Below, piece after piece: positions 40,834 to 50,794 of a stretch of DNA of 64,000 nt. The notes below the pieces were generated by a model. That model was not told where the DNA came from and did no database searches. It saw only the letters and a program-made list of their open reading frames with translations. Origin of the DNA: Enterocloster lavalensis (GTDB lineage: Bacteria > Bacillota > Clostridia > Lachnospirales > Lachnospiraceae); the NCBI RefSeq assembly GCF_902364025.1, contig NZ_CABJCG010000003.1:186001-250000 (forward strand), given 5' to 3'. Within the stretch, counting starts at the first letter, position 1. Each line of letters starts with the position of its first letter. The position numbers were made by a program, and so were the translations under genes.

Positions 40834-42987
40834 TTAACCATAATTGACCACCAGAACCTCCCTGGTGGCGCTTCCCTTGTCCTTGATGTGGTAGTTGGAG
40901 TTGGAATAGCTGAAATCCAGCGGAATCATCCGGTAATGCCCCGGGTGCTGCTCCACCCAGTCCGCCAGAATATCGTTCCTGCGCCCCCTGCTCTCCACCA
41001 CGTTGGACAGGGCGAACCGCATGCCGCAGCCGTCCACCCGGTCCAGATAGGCCAGAAGATCCCGCTCGTCCTGCTCCGTCCACCCGTTCTGCTCATTGTA
41101 GGTGGCGCAGGTGATCAGGTAAGGCGGGTCCACATAGAAAAATGTATCCGCCGGAAATTCCTCCGGCCTTATCTCCCGGAAATCCCGGCTGGTAAACCGG
41201 TAGTCCCCGCTTTTCAGCCGGTCCATAAATGCGGACAGCTTCTTCTGCATCCGCGGGTTAAAGTCCCGCTTGCCCACCGGCAGGTTGAACTCGCCCTTTC
41301 GGTTGAACCGTATCTGGTTGTTAAAGGAATACACGATCAGCACGTAGAGCATGAGATAATACAGATCGTCCCGCTCCCTGCGCTCATTAAACGCCTTTCG
41401 CAGCTCCAAAAAAGGCTTCCGGTTATAATCCCCCAGCCCGTCCGAGGAGCTGCCGCAGCGGTAGTGGGCGTAGCCCTTCTCCCAGGACCGGGACAGGCCG
41501 AAGCGGTCGATGATCCGGCCGATCTCCCCGAACACCGCCTCCTTGTCCATGCGCCCGAATACCTCGAACAGGCGGATCAGGTGCTCGTTGGTGTCGTTGA
41601 ACAGCACCCGGCTGGCCCCCACGTTTAATCCCACGTTGCAGCCGCCGCAGAACAGGTCCACCACCTGCCCCGCGTCCCTCGGAAACAACGGCAGAATCTG
41701 GGGCAGCAGCTTAAACTTCCCTCCCGTGTAGTTGAGGGGCGACGGAATCACCTCCCGCTCCTCCTCGCACACGCACAGAAACAGCCGCTCCTCGTTCTCC
41801 TTGATATCCGACTTGCCCGTGGTAAATGCCTTGTAGCTCTCCGAGTACACGCTGACCCGCCCCTTCTGCCCCAGAATCCGCAAAATGTCCTCGTCGCTCA
41901 TCTTGGCGTTGGACCGCTCGTCCCCCTTCTCCGCCATGTTGTTGTATGACAGCAAAATGAACCTGGCCTTAGTATTGCGGATCAGGTCCTCAAAAGCGTC
42001 CGCGGCCCTGGTGGTGCAGTAGTCGCTCTTAAGCGCGCTGCGGTCCATCTTCCGGGCCACGCCGTGGACGTCTGGCTTCTCCCAGCGGGCAACATTTTCC
42101 AGCAAATGGTAAGCGTCGCAGTATTGGCGGGAGTTGTAGGGCGGGTCGATGTAGACCAGGTCCGCCTCGATCTTTTTCATCAGCTCGTTGGTGTCCTCGT
42201 TGTAACAGATGTTGTTGGCGTTCAACGTCCCCTCGGGCACGGGCAGCGCCAGCTCCAGATGCCGGTCGAACACAGCCCCCTTGCGGTAGGCGTCGTAGTG
42301 GCCGCAGGTCTTGGCGATCTTGTCCATGGCATAGAGAAGGGAGGTAATGAGCAGCGCCCGCTCCCGCTCATTGATCTCCCCTTTTTTGTACAGGTTCTCG
42401 ATATTTTCCCGTATGTAGCCGATCCTGGCGCAGTCCTCCCTGGAAAAATAGGTGTCCGCGAAGTTCTCCGTCATGTAGTTCTCCTCGTCCACCCGGAGGC
42501 TGTTGTAGTCCAGAATCAGGTCCACCAGCTTCTCCTCCGAGTAGGGCTGGCTGTCAAACCAGGCCTTGTGACAGATATAGTTGCTGTACATGATATCGTT
42601 GGTGATCAGCTTCTTGTCGGTGAAGGCGGAGGCCACGGCCCCGGTGCCCGCGAAAATGTCGGCCACTGTGCTGATCCCGGGACAGTGCTCCTGTACCACC
42701 CTGCGGATAAAATCCAGCAGCTTGTACTTGTTCCCCAGATAGCGCCGGTTGTTGATGCGGATAGTCCGGTAGGACTCCTCCTTCTTCTCTTTGGCCGGGA
42801 CCTTGCGCTCCGCAAGCACCCGCCGGATCGCCTCCAAAACCTCCCGGTTCCACACCGGCCGGCCGTTCTCATCCACCTCCACGGTGAAGGCGTGATTGTT
42901 CTTCAGATAATACAGATAGGATCTGGAAATGTCCAATTCCCTGGCGATCTGAGTTGCCGTCATCTCCATCTTTTTCATTCTCCTCAT
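40834..42987 (-). CDS. Double-domain adenine DNA methyltransferase with N-terminal HTH
   Basis: A 717-residue fusion of two D12-class N6-adenine methyltransferases. The N-terminal half has an AdoMet motif FAGTG (112-116) and catalytic DPPY (281-284). The C-terminal half has FCGG (446-449) and DPPY (620-623), preceded by NYTGGKFKLLP. Like M.FokI, the two halves should methylate the two strands of a non-palindromic site, protecting it from the AlwI-like enzyme. A MerR/XRE-like helix-turn-helix (residues 7-30, ATQIARELDISRSYLYYLK) suggests autoregulation through the palindrome in its promoter. Several in-frame ATGs exist at the start, so the exact start is uncertain within about eight codons. 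Confidence 0.9.
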   Translation of the reverse strand: MRRMKKMEMTATQIARELDISRSYLYYLKNNHAFTVEVDENGRPVWNREVLEAIRRVLAERKVPAKEKKEESYRTIRINNRRYLGNKYKLLDFIRRVVQEHCPGISTVADIFAGTGAVASAFTDKKLITNDIMYSNYICHKAWFDSQPYSEEKLVDLILDYNSLRVDEENYMTENFADTYFSREDCARIGYIRENIENLYKKGEINERERALLITSLLYAMDKIAKTCGHYDAYRKGAVFDRHLELALPVPEGTLNANNICYNEDTNELMKKIEADLVYIDPPYNSRQYCDAYHLLENVARWEKPDVHGVARKMDRSALKSDYCTTRAADAFEDLIRNTKARFILLSYNNMAEKGDERSNAKMSDEDILRILGQKGRVSVYSESYKAFTTGKSDIKENEERLFLCVCEEEREVIPSPLNYTGGKFKLLPQILPLFPRDAGQVVDLFCGGCNVGLNVGASRVLFNDTNEHLIRLFEVFGRMDKEAVFGEIGRIIDRFGLSRSWEKGYAHYRCGSSSDGLGDYNRKPFLELRKAFNERRERDDLYYLMLYVLIVYSFNNQIRFNRKGEFNLPVGKRDFNPRMQKKLSAFMDRLKSGDYRFTSRDFREIRPEEFPADTFFYVDPPYLITCATYNEQNGWTEQDERDLLAYLDRVDGCGMRFALSNVVESRGRRNDILADWVEQHPGHYRMIPLDFSYSNSNYHIKDKGSATREVLVVNYG

Positions 42988-43001
42988 GCAACTAAATTTC
43001 C

Positions 43002-43043
43002 GTCCATATTGGACATTATACCTTAGAAGAGGCGGTAAAACAA
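43002..43043 (-). promoter_or_regulatory. Promoter and palindromic operator of the restriction-modification operon
   Basis: Reading leftward, -35 TTGTTT (43038-43043), a 17-base spacer and -10 TATAAT (43015-43020) are followed at once by the perfect inverted repeat GTCCA-TAT-TGGAC (43002-43014), covering the predicted start of transcription. This is the ideal place for a repressor, probably the methyltransferase's own HTH. Confidence 0.8.
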
Positions 43044-43077
43044 GGAGATTTTTCAGGTTTTTCCAAACATTTGTTCT

Positions 43078-43131
43078 AAAAAACGGATGCTTTTGGCGAT
43101 AGTGGGGTTATCGCCTGAGCATCCGAAAAAT
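43078..43131 (-). terminator. Terminator of the hypothetical protein gene at 43139
   Basis: Outer stem CGGATGCT/AGCATCCG (43084-43091 with 43118-43125) encloses GGCGATA/TATCGCC; reading leftward it is followed by TTTTTTAG. Confidence 0.88.
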
Positions 43132-43138
43132 TTTACAT

Positions 43139-43912
43139 TTACAGGAACCGTCTTCTCTCATAAACTTCTCCCATATAGTTCTCAACCAATGGGATCACTT
43201 GTTCCAAACTTGCGAATCCGTCAAATTCAACTCCCCTGCGGCCAAAATAACCTCTGAGCGTGCTCACCAGCTTTCCATTTCTGTATGACAGTAATAACGT
43301 GTGATCGACGGTGGCCGTTCCATCCAGTTCCAACGCAAATTCATATATTTTTTGAGAACAAAATTGGGCATCGGCAACAAGCTGCTCTTTAGGTTTTGGA
43401 TTTTTTCTGATTTGAGACGTAAGCGAATGCGCCGTGATTCTTTCAGCAGGATCCTCCGGCAACGGCAGGAAGGGATGCCCATCCATAAGTTTTTTGCCAA
43501 ACAAGGAGGATTCTGATTTTTCAAACCAAAATCCACGGGCGATTACTTCTATAAACTGATCATGAAATGAAAACAAATAATGCTTAAAATCAGTCAGCAT
43601 TTCATTCACATCTCCGCCGAATTCATAAGATTTCCCATAGTAACGATTCTCATAATCAAAACGTTCCTGCTGCCATTTCGAATTCTCCACCTGATAGACC
43701 CAGGTTCCTCTGTCCCCCAAAGAATAGTCAACTTTATAGGGCATTACCTCTCCACGGCAAATCTTAACGGAATCCAAATTTTCAAACGTAATCCGCCCAT
43801 ATTGATCATCGTCGGTCACAAAATAGATTCCCGTATTGTCACCGTAGAAAAAATCAGGGCTTAGAACTGAATCAGCAATTACCGGAATACGGATCTGCTT
43901 TACTGTCTCCAT
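43139..43912 (-). CDS. Hypothetical protein, no recognised domain
   Basis: A 257-residue soluble protein, rich in aromatic and acidic residues (GDNTGIYFVTDDDQYG, RFDYENRYYGKSYEFGG), with no signal peptide or membrane segment. GGGGGAG lies about ten bases before the ATG at 43912. Codons are more AT-rich than its neighbours and it has its own terminator, so it may be transferred DNA. It sits directly upstream of the restriction-modification operon on the same strand. I cannot assign a function; immunity or defence accessory protein would be a guess. Confidence 0.6.
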   Translation of the reverse strand: METVKQIRIPVIADSVLSPDFFYGDNTGIYFVTDDDQYGRITFENLDSVKICRGEVMPYKVDYSLGDRGTWVYQVENSKWQQERFDYENRYYGKSYEFGGDVNEMLTDFKHYLFSFHDQFIEVIARGFWFEKSESSLFGKKLMDGHPFLPLPEDPAERITAHSLTSQIRKNPKPKEQLVADAQFCSQKIYEFALELDGTATVDHTLLLSYRNGKLVSTLRGYFGRRGVEFDGFASLEQVIPLVENYMGEVYERRRFL

Positions 43913-43964
43913 AATTGTTACACTCCCCCTGCGAATTAGGTTTCCGTTATCGTCTAACACGAAC

Positions 43965-45926
43965 CTAACCTTTTTTTACCTTCTTATGCACATTGCGGAT
44001 GGTCTTTTTGCCCTTTCCAGTCCGGCTTTGGCTGTCTTTCCCACCGGAGGCTCCACGACGTCCGGGAACGCCGGCGACTCCGCCCGCCCCCTGCTCCTTC
44101 TTCGGATAATATCCCCGTCCGCCTTCTCCGCTTCTGGGCCTTATCAGACATTTCTTATCATAGCCAATCAAGTCCGTGCGGCCGGCCTTTTTCAATGCCT
44201 CCACCACCAGATCGTAATTGTTGGGGTTCCGGTACTGGATCAGGGCGCGCTGCATGGCCTTCTCGTGGGGATTGACCGGCACGTAGACCGGCTCCATGGT
44301 TCTGGGGTCGTATCCGGTATAGTACATGCAGGTGGATATGGTGGAGGGCGTGGGATAGAAATCCTGCACCTGTTCCGGCATATAGCCCAGATCCCGCAGA
44401 TATTCCGCCAGCTCCACCGCCTCGGTCAGCGTGGAGCCCGGGTGGGAGCTCATCAGATAGGGCACCAGGTACTGCTTTAAGCCCAGCCGCCCGTTCATTT
44501 CCTTATATTCCTTCACAAACTGCCGGTACACGCTGTTGGCCGGCTTGCCCATGCGGGTCAGCACCGCATCCGCCACATGCTCGGGCGCCACCTTCAGCTG
44601 GCCGCTGACATGGTGCTCGCAGAGCTCCCGCAGGAATTTGCGGTTCTTATCCGCCAAAAGGTAGTCGAAACGGATACCGGAGCGGATAAACACCTTCTTC
44701 ACCTTGGGCAGAGAGCGCAGCTTGCGCAGCAACTCGATGTAATCTGTGTGGTCCGCGTTCAGATTGGCGCAGGGCTTTGGGAACAGGCACTGGCGGTTGG
44801 GACAGGCCCCCTTGGTCATCTGCTTCTCACAGGCCGGGAACCGGAAATTGGCCGTTGGGCCGCCCACGTCGTGGATATATCCCTTGAAATCCGGCTCCTC
44901 GGTCAGAAGCTTCGCCTCCTCCACCAGGGACTCGTGGCTTCTGGCCTGGATGATGCGGCCCTGGTGGAAGGTCAGGGCGCAGAAGCTGCACGCCCCGAAA
45001 CAGCCCCGGTTGCTGATCAGGCTGAATTTCACCTCCCGGATGGCCGGGATTCCGCCCAGCTCCTCGTAACTGGGGTGGTAATTGCGCATGTAGGGAAGGC
45101 TGTAGACCTCGTCCATTTCCATCTGGCTAAGAGGCTTGGCAGGCGGGTTCTGCACTACATACACGCCGTTGTCGTAGGGCTCCACCAGCCGTTTCCCTGT
45201 AAACGGGTCGGTGTTGCAGTGCTGCACGTAAAAGCTTTTGGCGTACTCTTTCTTGTCCTCTGTCAGCTGGGCGTAGGACGGCAGCAATTTGTAGTCGTAA
45301 ACGCTTTCTAAATCCTTTGTCTTGTATACCGTCCCTTCAATAAAGGTGATGTCCTTCACGTCCAGGCCGCTTTCCAACGCTTCCGCGATCTCCACGATGG
45401 ACCGCTCGCCCATGCCGTAGGAGATTAAATCCGCCTGAGAGTCCAGAAGAATAGACCGCTTCAGCTTGTTGGACCAGTAGTCGTAGTGAGCCAGGCGGCG
45501 CAGGCTGGCCTCGATGCCGCCGATGATGATGGGCGACTTCTTGTACACTGAACGGATCAGGTTGCAGTACACCACCGTGGCGTAGTCCGGGCGTTTTCCC
45601 ATCTCTCCCCCCGGCGTGTAGGCGTCCTGGGAGCGGCGTTTCTTGGACACGGAATAATGGTTCACCATGGAATCCATATTGCCGGCCGACACCAGAAAGC
45701 CAAGCCGCGGCTCTCCCAGCAGCGTGATGCTCTCCTTGTCCCGCCAGTCCGGCTGGGCGATGATGCCCACCTTGTAGCCGTGGGCTTCCAGAATCCGGCT
45801 GATGATGGCGTGGCCGAAAGACGGGTGGTCCACATAGGCGTCGCCCGTCACATAGACAAAATCGCATTGTTTCCAGCCCCGGATATTCATATCCGCCCGG
45901 CTGATGGGTAAGTAATCGTGTATCAT
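43965..45926 (-). CDS. YgiQ family radical SAM protein
   Basis: A 653-residue protein with the radical SAM cluster motif CFGACSFC (Cys pattern CxxxCxxC, about residue 316), a B12-like N-terminal domain and the YgiQ C-terminal region, then a Gly/Arg/Lys-rich basic tail. Such enzymes cleave AdoMet to a 5'-deoxyadenosyl radical; the YgiQ substrate is unknown. GGAG lies seven bases before the ATG at 45926; a longer start overlaps the upstream phosphodiesterase gene. Confidence 0.92.
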   Translation of the reverse strand: MIHDYLPISRADMNIRGWKQCDFVYVTGDAYVDHPSFGHAIISRILEAHGYKVGIIAQPDWRDKESITLLGEPRLGFLVSAGNMDSMVNHYSVSKKRRSQDAYTPGGEMGKRPDYATVVYCNLIRSVYKKSPIIIGGIEASLRRLAHYDYWSNKLKRSILLDSQADLISYGMGERSIVEIAEALESGLDVKDITFIEGTVYKTKDLESVYDYKLLPSYAQLTEDKKEYAKSFYVQHCNTDPFTGKRLVEPYDNGVYVVQNPPAKPLSQMEMDEVYSLPYMRNYHPSYEELGGIPAIREVKFSLISNRGCFGACSFCALTFHQGRIIQARSHESLVEEAKLLTEEPDFKGYIHDVGGPTANFRFPACEKQMTKGACPNRQCLFPKPCANLNADHTDYIELLRKLRSLPKVKKVFIRSGIRFDYLLADKNRKFLRELCEHHVSGQLKVAPEHVADAVLTRMGKPANSVYRQFVKEYKEMNGRLGLKQYLVPYLMSSHPGSTLTEAVELAEYLRDLGYMPEQVQDFYPTPSTISTCMYYTGYDPRTMEPVYVPVNPHEKAMQRALIQYRNPNNYDLVVEALKKAGRTDLIGYDKKCLIRPRSGEGGRGYYPKKEQGAGGVAGVPGRRGASGGKDSQSRTGKGKKTIRNVHKKVKKG

Positions 45927-46012
45927 GCAGTTCTCCGTTCTGATTCTATTATGATTCCAGCTTTGACCGGGCGGCGGAAATGAATTCCCCGCGCCGTCTG
46001 TCAGCTCACAGT

Positions 46013-46501
46013 TCATTGCTTCTCATGGGGAATTTCCACTTTTTCCACCGAAAACGTCCCGGTCCTCTCCTCCACCGTCACCACCGCCATAGTGATGGGC
46101 TGGTTAAAGCGCCTTGGGCCGCAGCTCCCCGGATTCAGCCAGGTTCTCCCGTCCACCTGCTTCTCCTCATATTTGTGGGAATGGCCGTAGATCACAAGGT
46201 TCCGGTCGCCCAAATCCTCCGGCAGATATTTCTTGTTGTGGACCATCAATATCCGCAGCCCAAAGAGCTCCAGACTCAACGTTTCCGGCAGGTGCTCCGC
46301 CCACTCCTTGTCATTATTTCCCCGCACCACATGGACCGGGGCAATCCTGGCCAGCTCGTCCAGAATGGCCTGGCGGTTGATATCCCCGCCGTGCAGGATC
46401 ACCTCGCAGCCCGCCAGCTTCTCCCGCACCTGAGGCCGGATCAGGCCGTGGGTGTCGGAAATGACGGCGATTCTGTGTATATTGTGTAAACCGATATCCA
46501 A
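46013..46501 (-). CDS. YfcE/MJ0936-type metallophosphodiesterase
   Basis: A 162-residue calcineurin-like phosphoesterase with the five metal motifs: [27 protein letters not shown] and WLNPGS. Such enzymes hydrolyse phosphodiesters using Mn2+ or similar metals; the cellular substrate is unknown. I place the start at a TTG at 46501 because AGAGGGAAG sits just upstream; a GTG at 46519 has no ribosome site. It lies 86 bases upstream of the YgiQ gene on the same strand, a probable two-gene operon. Confidence 0.88.
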   Translation of the reverse strand: MDIGLHNIHRIAVISDTHGLIRPQVREKLAGCEVILHGGDINRQAILDELARIAPVHVVRGNNDKEWAEHLPETLSLELFGLRILMVHNKKYLPEDLGDRNLVIYGHSHKYEEKQVDGRTWLNPGSCGPRRFNQPITMAVVTVEERTGTFSVEKVEIPHEKQ

Positions 46502-46626
46502 ATTCTTCCCTCTTTTCACCGGACGAACCGGAAAACATCCATAACAGCTTCCCTATTGTATCATAGAAACGGCGGCGAATCAATTTGCCGGGACGCGATA
46601 CTTGATTTTTTGTTCTGACACCATAA

Positions 46627-46891
46627 GATCGAGTAGGAGGGAGTGATTAACTCCCGTCCTCTCACACCACCGTGCGTACCGTTCGGTACACGGCGGTTTC
46701 AATAGATGACACTTATATCAGGTTTCTGTTCGTCAGGCTACGATTTCGCTATCCCTTCTTCTCGCCCACACTTCACAGTGTGAACCTTGGGAGTCGCTTT
46801 GGGGTTCGTCGACAACTACGCCCCTTGTGGATTTTCACCACAGACTGACGGCATGCCCGTCATACTTAGAAACGTGCGCCGCCGGGCGCAC
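46627..46891 (-). ncRNA. Group II intron remnant without its reverse transcriptase
   Basis: Reading leftward the region begins GTGCGCCC, a typical intron 5' end, at about 46891. It ends with a recognisable domain V (46664-46699: ACCGCCGTG/CACGGTGGT helix with CG bulge and TACC-GAAC-GGTA cap) and a domain VI hairpin (AGGA/TCCT, GGGAG/CTCCC). The whole is only about 265 bases, whereas a full intron with maturase is about 2 kb; domains II-IV and the protein gene are missing. It is probably an internally deleted copy. Confidence 0.7.
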
Positions 46892-47103
46892 ATAATAAAG
46901 AAGCCGTGTATGTCCTTTGACACACACCGCTCCTTTGTCCATATTCGTATTATAGATTCTTACACGCAGCCCCTTCCCGTCGAAAACGCATCAATATCCT
47001 CCGCCACCCGCCTTCCAGACTTCCTCATCCTGGGCGCATTCCAGGGTGCGTTTCCGCTCGTCCCTAATATCCTTTCCGTACTTTGTGTGTGGCCCGCACA
47101 CTA

Positions 47104-47326
47104 CGCCCATATGTCGTACCATCTGGAACTGTAATCCTTTGAGATATGTACGGACTTCCCATATCCCCTCAGTTGGATTTCAATCACATGATATCCCATT
47201 CCGGCTAATATACCAGTATAAGAAGCAGCATGTTCAAGCCTGGAACGAGCCGAAATGATATGACGGTTGCCGCTCCCCTCTCATCATAATAAAGCATTAT
47301 ACTGCCTTAATTTCCAAAAGCGGCAT
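47104..47326 (-). pseudogene. Degraded small gene fragment
   Basis: A GGAGG ribosome site precedes an ATG at 47326 that opens only nine codons (MPLLEIKAV) before a stop. Just after it, a 59-codon frame without a start reads ...RLEHAASYTGILAGMGYHVIEI... up to a stop at 47101-47103. The pieces look like one small protein broken by frameshifts and a stop. No family was recognised. The 210 bases between it and the intron remnant hold nothing I can name. Confidence 0.35.
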
Positions 47327-47380
47327 AAAAACAACCTCCTAATTTAAAAAGGCTATGGGATATCCACAGCCCTTTTCAGA

Positions 47381-48241
47381 TTATTCAATTCCCAGATACA
47401 GCTTGTACCAACGGTAAGGCTCCGGATTAAATGCCCTGGCCGGACTATGACGCTCCTCCAAGATCTGATTGACCTGCTCCATATATTCGTTGAGATCCTC
47501 TCCCGTCACCAACGCGTTGCTGTGATGCCATGGCAGGATATACTGAACTCCCGTTCGCTCGCACTGGTCCGCGTATTCCTGGGGGCTGTATGAGCGTATC
47601 CGGTGACGGATCATAATATTGGGCTTCACCAAATCCAGGTGCCGGGCATGCTCCTCAAAATCCTGTCCTGCATTAAATGCAATCTTAAAATTCTGCCGGG
47701 TGGTCATCACCCAGTTCATCATGAACACTGCTCCCATCTGGTCCAGAAGATGATGACCTTCGATCTGGAACCGCCGCAGCGTTATGTCGTCCTGCTGGGA
47801 CGGCCGCTTGTCCGTCCCTTCCCTGGCTTTCCGGTTATCGTGAAGCCCATGGAAGGTTTGCAAGGTAAATTCCGGCAGATAGTAGGTGCATTCCTCCCCA
47901 ACAGCGTAAATGCTGCTGTAGGGGATATCGAAGAAACGCGCCACCTCCATGGCCACCTCTTTCTGGCAAATCACTCTCCCGTGAAAACGGTCCCAGATCC
48001 TGCGCACATCCATATCATGGTCAAAATGTGTGTGATTCAGAATAATGTAATCTGCCCCTGTCAACTCGTCCACCGTAAAGTCATCCACCGCTCCGCTGAT
48101 AAACGGGTCCGTTACAATCGTGGTGCCGTCCGGCAGCTTAAGTTCATAGCACTGACAGTAAATATAGCGGAACCAAAGGCATTCTGATTCCTCCCGCTCT
48201 TTGTACGGCGTCGGGAAAACCGCTTTTTGTTTTCGTTCCAT
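47381..48241 (-). CDS. MBL-fold metallo-hydrolase (UlaG-like)
   Basis: A 286-residue metallo-beta-lactamase fold protein with the metal-binding motif NHTHFDHDMD (HxHxDH), a second His site in the FHGLHDN region and LPWHHSNA near the end. It resembles UlaG-type lactonases and related phosphodiesterases; substrate is unknown. It lies 20 bases downstream of an SLC13 transporter gene, so it probably acts on the transported compound, under the divergent LysR regulator (inference). Confidence 0.85.
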   Translation of the reverse strand: MERKQKAVFPTPYKEREESECLWFRYIYCQCYELKLPDGTTIVTDPFISGAVDDFTVDELTGADYIILNHTHFDHDMDVRRIWDRFHGRVICQKEVAMEVARFFDIPYSSIYAVGEECTYYLPEFTLQTFHGLHDNRKAREGTDKRPSQQDDITLRRFQIEGHHLLDQMGAVFMMNWVMTTRQNFKIAFNAGQDFEEHARHLDLVKPNIMIRHRIRSYSPQEYADQCERTGVQYILPWHHSNALVTGEDLNEYMEQVNQILEERHSPARAFNPEPYRWYKLYLGIE

Positions 48242-48261
48242 ATTCTATTTTCCTCCCCGTA

Positions 48262-49569
48262 TCATAGTACGCTGAAACAAATGGGGAACCACACCATAAA
48301 TGTAATGAAATAGATCAGCGCCGGCCCGATTGACCCTAACACGAATTCTTTCATCTTAAATCCTCCCTCATTAAACGCCAACAGCTGTGCGGATGTGGCC
48401 ATAGGTGTAAGGTTGGAGAGGGATGACCCGTAGTGGATTGCCAGCAGTGTAAACCGCGGGTCCATTCCCAGTCCCACCGCAGCGGCGATGGACAGCGGAC
48501 GAAACACCGCTCCCACAGTACGGTTACTGGTAAACTGAGTCATAATAAAGGATGTCAGAAAAAACACGCCCGCCACAATATAGACATTGGTAACGCCTCC
48601 CAATATGCTCGAAATTCCAGTAGCAATGATCTCATTGAGTCCTGAATCATTCATAGCAGTGCTTAGGGATACTGTCCCCCCATAGATAAAGATAGTCTCC
48701 CAGCGAATGGAGCGGATGGCTTCCTTCTGGTTGATCACTCCTGCTGCAAGCGCGATCAGGATCGCGATTCCCCCTACAATGTAAAGGTCAATACTGGTAA
48801 ATGTACTGGTTATAATCATTGCAGCCGCGCTTCCGAAAAACAGAATCTTTCCCAGCTTGTTTTGGAAGGGCGTCAGCTCGGCTTTCTTCCTGTCCGCTTT
48901 TTTTGCCGCGCTCTCTCCTGCCTCCGGCACTTTGACATCGCCGTTCTTTGCATAGTGTTTAAAGCCGATAAAATAAATGTACAAAAAGAATACCAGGAAA
49001 ATCGGCACCTTTGCCAGAAATGGATCTGCGAACCTGAAACGCTCCGTGGCCCCGGCCGCTTCCAGATAGCCGTTGAAGGTTATGTAAGCGGTCAAAGCGG
49101 GGCCTACCGGCAGCACATTGTTGCTGGAACAGGCCACATCTGTGCAGGCCTTAATGGTATTTTTCACCGGCAGCCCCGTGTCCTTTGCAATGGCGACCAC
49201 AATGGGCAGCATGATAGCCATTGCGCTGACCGGAGAGGCGAATGTTGAGAACACCACGCTCATCAGCATTGCCGCCAACAGCACCCGCCGTTTTCCCTTT
49301 GCCCCAGCTCCCAGCTTTGTCACGACAAACTGCTTCAAATCTTCCAAAAAAGTAGTCTGATTTAAAATTCCTCCCAGGATAAACAGAACCACCAGAGAAA
49401 TGACCGTGCTGCTTGAAAAGCCCGCCCATGCATCCTTAAAGCTCAAAACTCCCGTAATTTGCAGAAACATCGGGACTGCCAGTGCCGTGGCTGCCATAGG
49501 TATATAACCTGCAAAAAATGAAACAATCATCACGATCAGAATGATTGCAACGATTAAACTCTGTGACAT
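48262..49569 (-). CDS. SLC13/DASS-like dicarboxylate or citrate transporter
   Basis: A 435-residue membrane protein with about ten to twelve hydrophobic segments and the family's paired substrate-site motifs (ASPVSAMAIMLP near 90, TSNRTVGAVF near 345). Such carriers import di- or tricarboxylates with Na+. GGGGG lies seven bases before the ATG at 49569. It is transcribed away from a LysR regulator gene with a palindrome between them, a classic activator-target layout. Exact substrate is not predictable. Confidence 0.85.
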   Translation of the reverse strand: MSQSLIVAIILIVMIVSFFAGYIPMAATALAVPMFLQITGVLSFKDAWAGFSSSTVISLVVLFILGGILNQTTFLEDLKQFVVTKLGAGAKGKRRVLLAAMLMSVVFSTFASPVSAMAIMLPIVVAIAKDTGLPVKNTIKACTDVACSSNNVLPVGPALTAYITFNGYLEAAGATERFRFADPFLAKVPIFLVFFLYIYFIGFKHYAKNGDVKVPEAGESAAKKADRKKAELTPFQNKLGKILFFGSAAAMIITSTFTSIDLYIVGGIAILIALAAGVINQKEAIRSIRWETIFIYGGTVSLSTAMNDSGLNEIIATGISSILGGVTNVYIVAGVFFLTSFIMTQFTSNRTVGAVFRPLSIAAAVGLGMDPRFTLLAIHYGSSLSNLTPMATSAQLLAFNEGGFKMKEFVLGSIGPALIYFITFMVWFPICFSVL

Positions 49570-49602
49570 TATAGTTCCCCCTACTCGTTTTTTAATTGTA
49601 CA

Positions 49603-49625
49603 GTATACTGATACCATAAGTATAC
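49603..49625. promoter_or_regulatory. Candidate LysR binding palindrome
   Basis: GTATACT (49603-49609) and AGTATAC (49619-49625) form a perfect inverted repeat separated by nine bases, the size expected for a LysR-type dimer site, 35-55 bases upstream of the SLC13 gene. Confidence 0.6.
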
Positions 49626-49769
49626 GTTCCATCTCCCTTCCCGTCTAATACCAATAATCCATATTACCCACATATTTTGCTTATGGGTTTTCTGCATTTA
49701 CATTCAAATATGCCTGTGTTAATATAAAAGCAACCATTGAATTACAATGAACAAAAAGGTAGAAGACAT

Positions 49770-50684
49770 ATGAAAATTCAGGATATGCAACTGTTTCTGG
49801 AAATCGTCCAGTGCGGAAGTATCTCGGCCGCTTCAAGAAAACTGTATATTTCTCAGCCGGCTGTCAGCCAATGCCTCAAAAAGCTGGAGCAGGAACTGGG
49901 CACGCCTCTGTTGATCCGGCGTTCCGGAAAAACTGCCGAGCTTACCCGGACGGGATTGGCCTTCGCGGATATTGCGCACAAAATCGTTCCCATCTATGAC
50001 GGTTTTGTCAATGAACTGGATATCACTCCGCGGTCCGGGCGGCATCTGCTCAAAATCGGAGTTCCACCAAGACATGGATATCAGATTATGGCAGCGCTCA
50101 TGAGCCACGGGGAAACTGTACTGCAAAATATTGATCTGGACTTTCAGGAAGGTCCGGCAGATGATCAGGAACGGAATCTGATAAACGGCGACATCGATTT
50201 GGCAATCATCCGCCTGCCCCTGAAAATCAAAAATTTGGACTACAAAATTATACATCGCGATTTTCTGGGGATCTGGCTGCGCAAGGGCAGCCCCCAGGAA
50301 GACAGAGCTGTCACAAAACCCGGGGAGCCTTATCCGTTTCTTCCGCTGGAGGCATTAAGGGACGAGACTTTAGTTCTCCCGCCCGCCGGCAGCCGTATCC
50401 GGTCGGCTATCGACAGTATTTTAAAGGAAAGCGGTTTTGTGCCCCACATACAGCAGAATTACCAATACAAAAAAAGTCTTCTTCTAATGGTTGAGAAGGG
50501 ACTGGCAAGCACGATCAGCCAATGTCCTGACTCCGACTACCTGGCCGACCGATTTTTCCGCATTGAGGGCTGCTCCCAATCCTATGATCTGGCCTTGGTA
50601 TATCTGCCGGATACGCCCTATAAAAATGATATCAAACTGCTCTGTTCCGTTTTGAAACCATACTTTGACGAACAAATGGTGTAA
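49770..50684 (+). CDS. LysR family transcriptional regulator
   Basis: A 304-residue LysR protein with the N-terminal winged helix (SISAASRKLYISQPAVSQCL, residues about 17-36) and a two-lobe effector domain. It is divergent from the SLC13/MBL-fold hydrolase operon and probably activates it in response to the transported acid. I start at the ATG at 49770; an in-frame ATG at 49737 would add 11 residues but has no better site. Confidence 0.92.
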   Translation: MKIQDMQLFLEIVQCGSISAASRKLYISQPAVSQCLKKLEQELGTPLLIRRSGKTAELTRTGLAFADIAHKIVPIYDGFVNELDITPRSGRHLLKIGVPPRHGYQIMAALMSHGETVLQNIDLDFQEGPADDQERNLINGDIDLAIIRLPLKIKNLDYKIIHRDFLGIWLRKGSPQEDRAVTKPGEPYPFLPLEALRDETLVLPPAGSRIRSAIDSILKESGFVPHIQQNYQYKKSLLLMVEKGLASTISQCPDSDYLADRFFRIEGCSQSYDLALVYLPDTPYKNDIKLLCSVLKPYFDEQMV

Positions 50685-50736
50685 TCTCCAAGTTACGGGG
50701 CAGCCCGGCATTTTCATGACATGTTTCTTAAGCTCC

Positions 50737-50779
50737 AAAAGGGAGGCCCTGCCGCGCAGCCGCGCAACAGGACCTCCCC
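50737..50779 (-). terminator. Terminator of the gene at 50795
   Basis: Reading leftward, GGGAGGTCCTG pairs with CAGGGCCTCCC around a GCGC-rich loop, followed by TTTTGG. It separates the convergent LysR gene. Confidence 0.85.
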
Positions 50780-50794
50780 TCTATATCAGATTTA

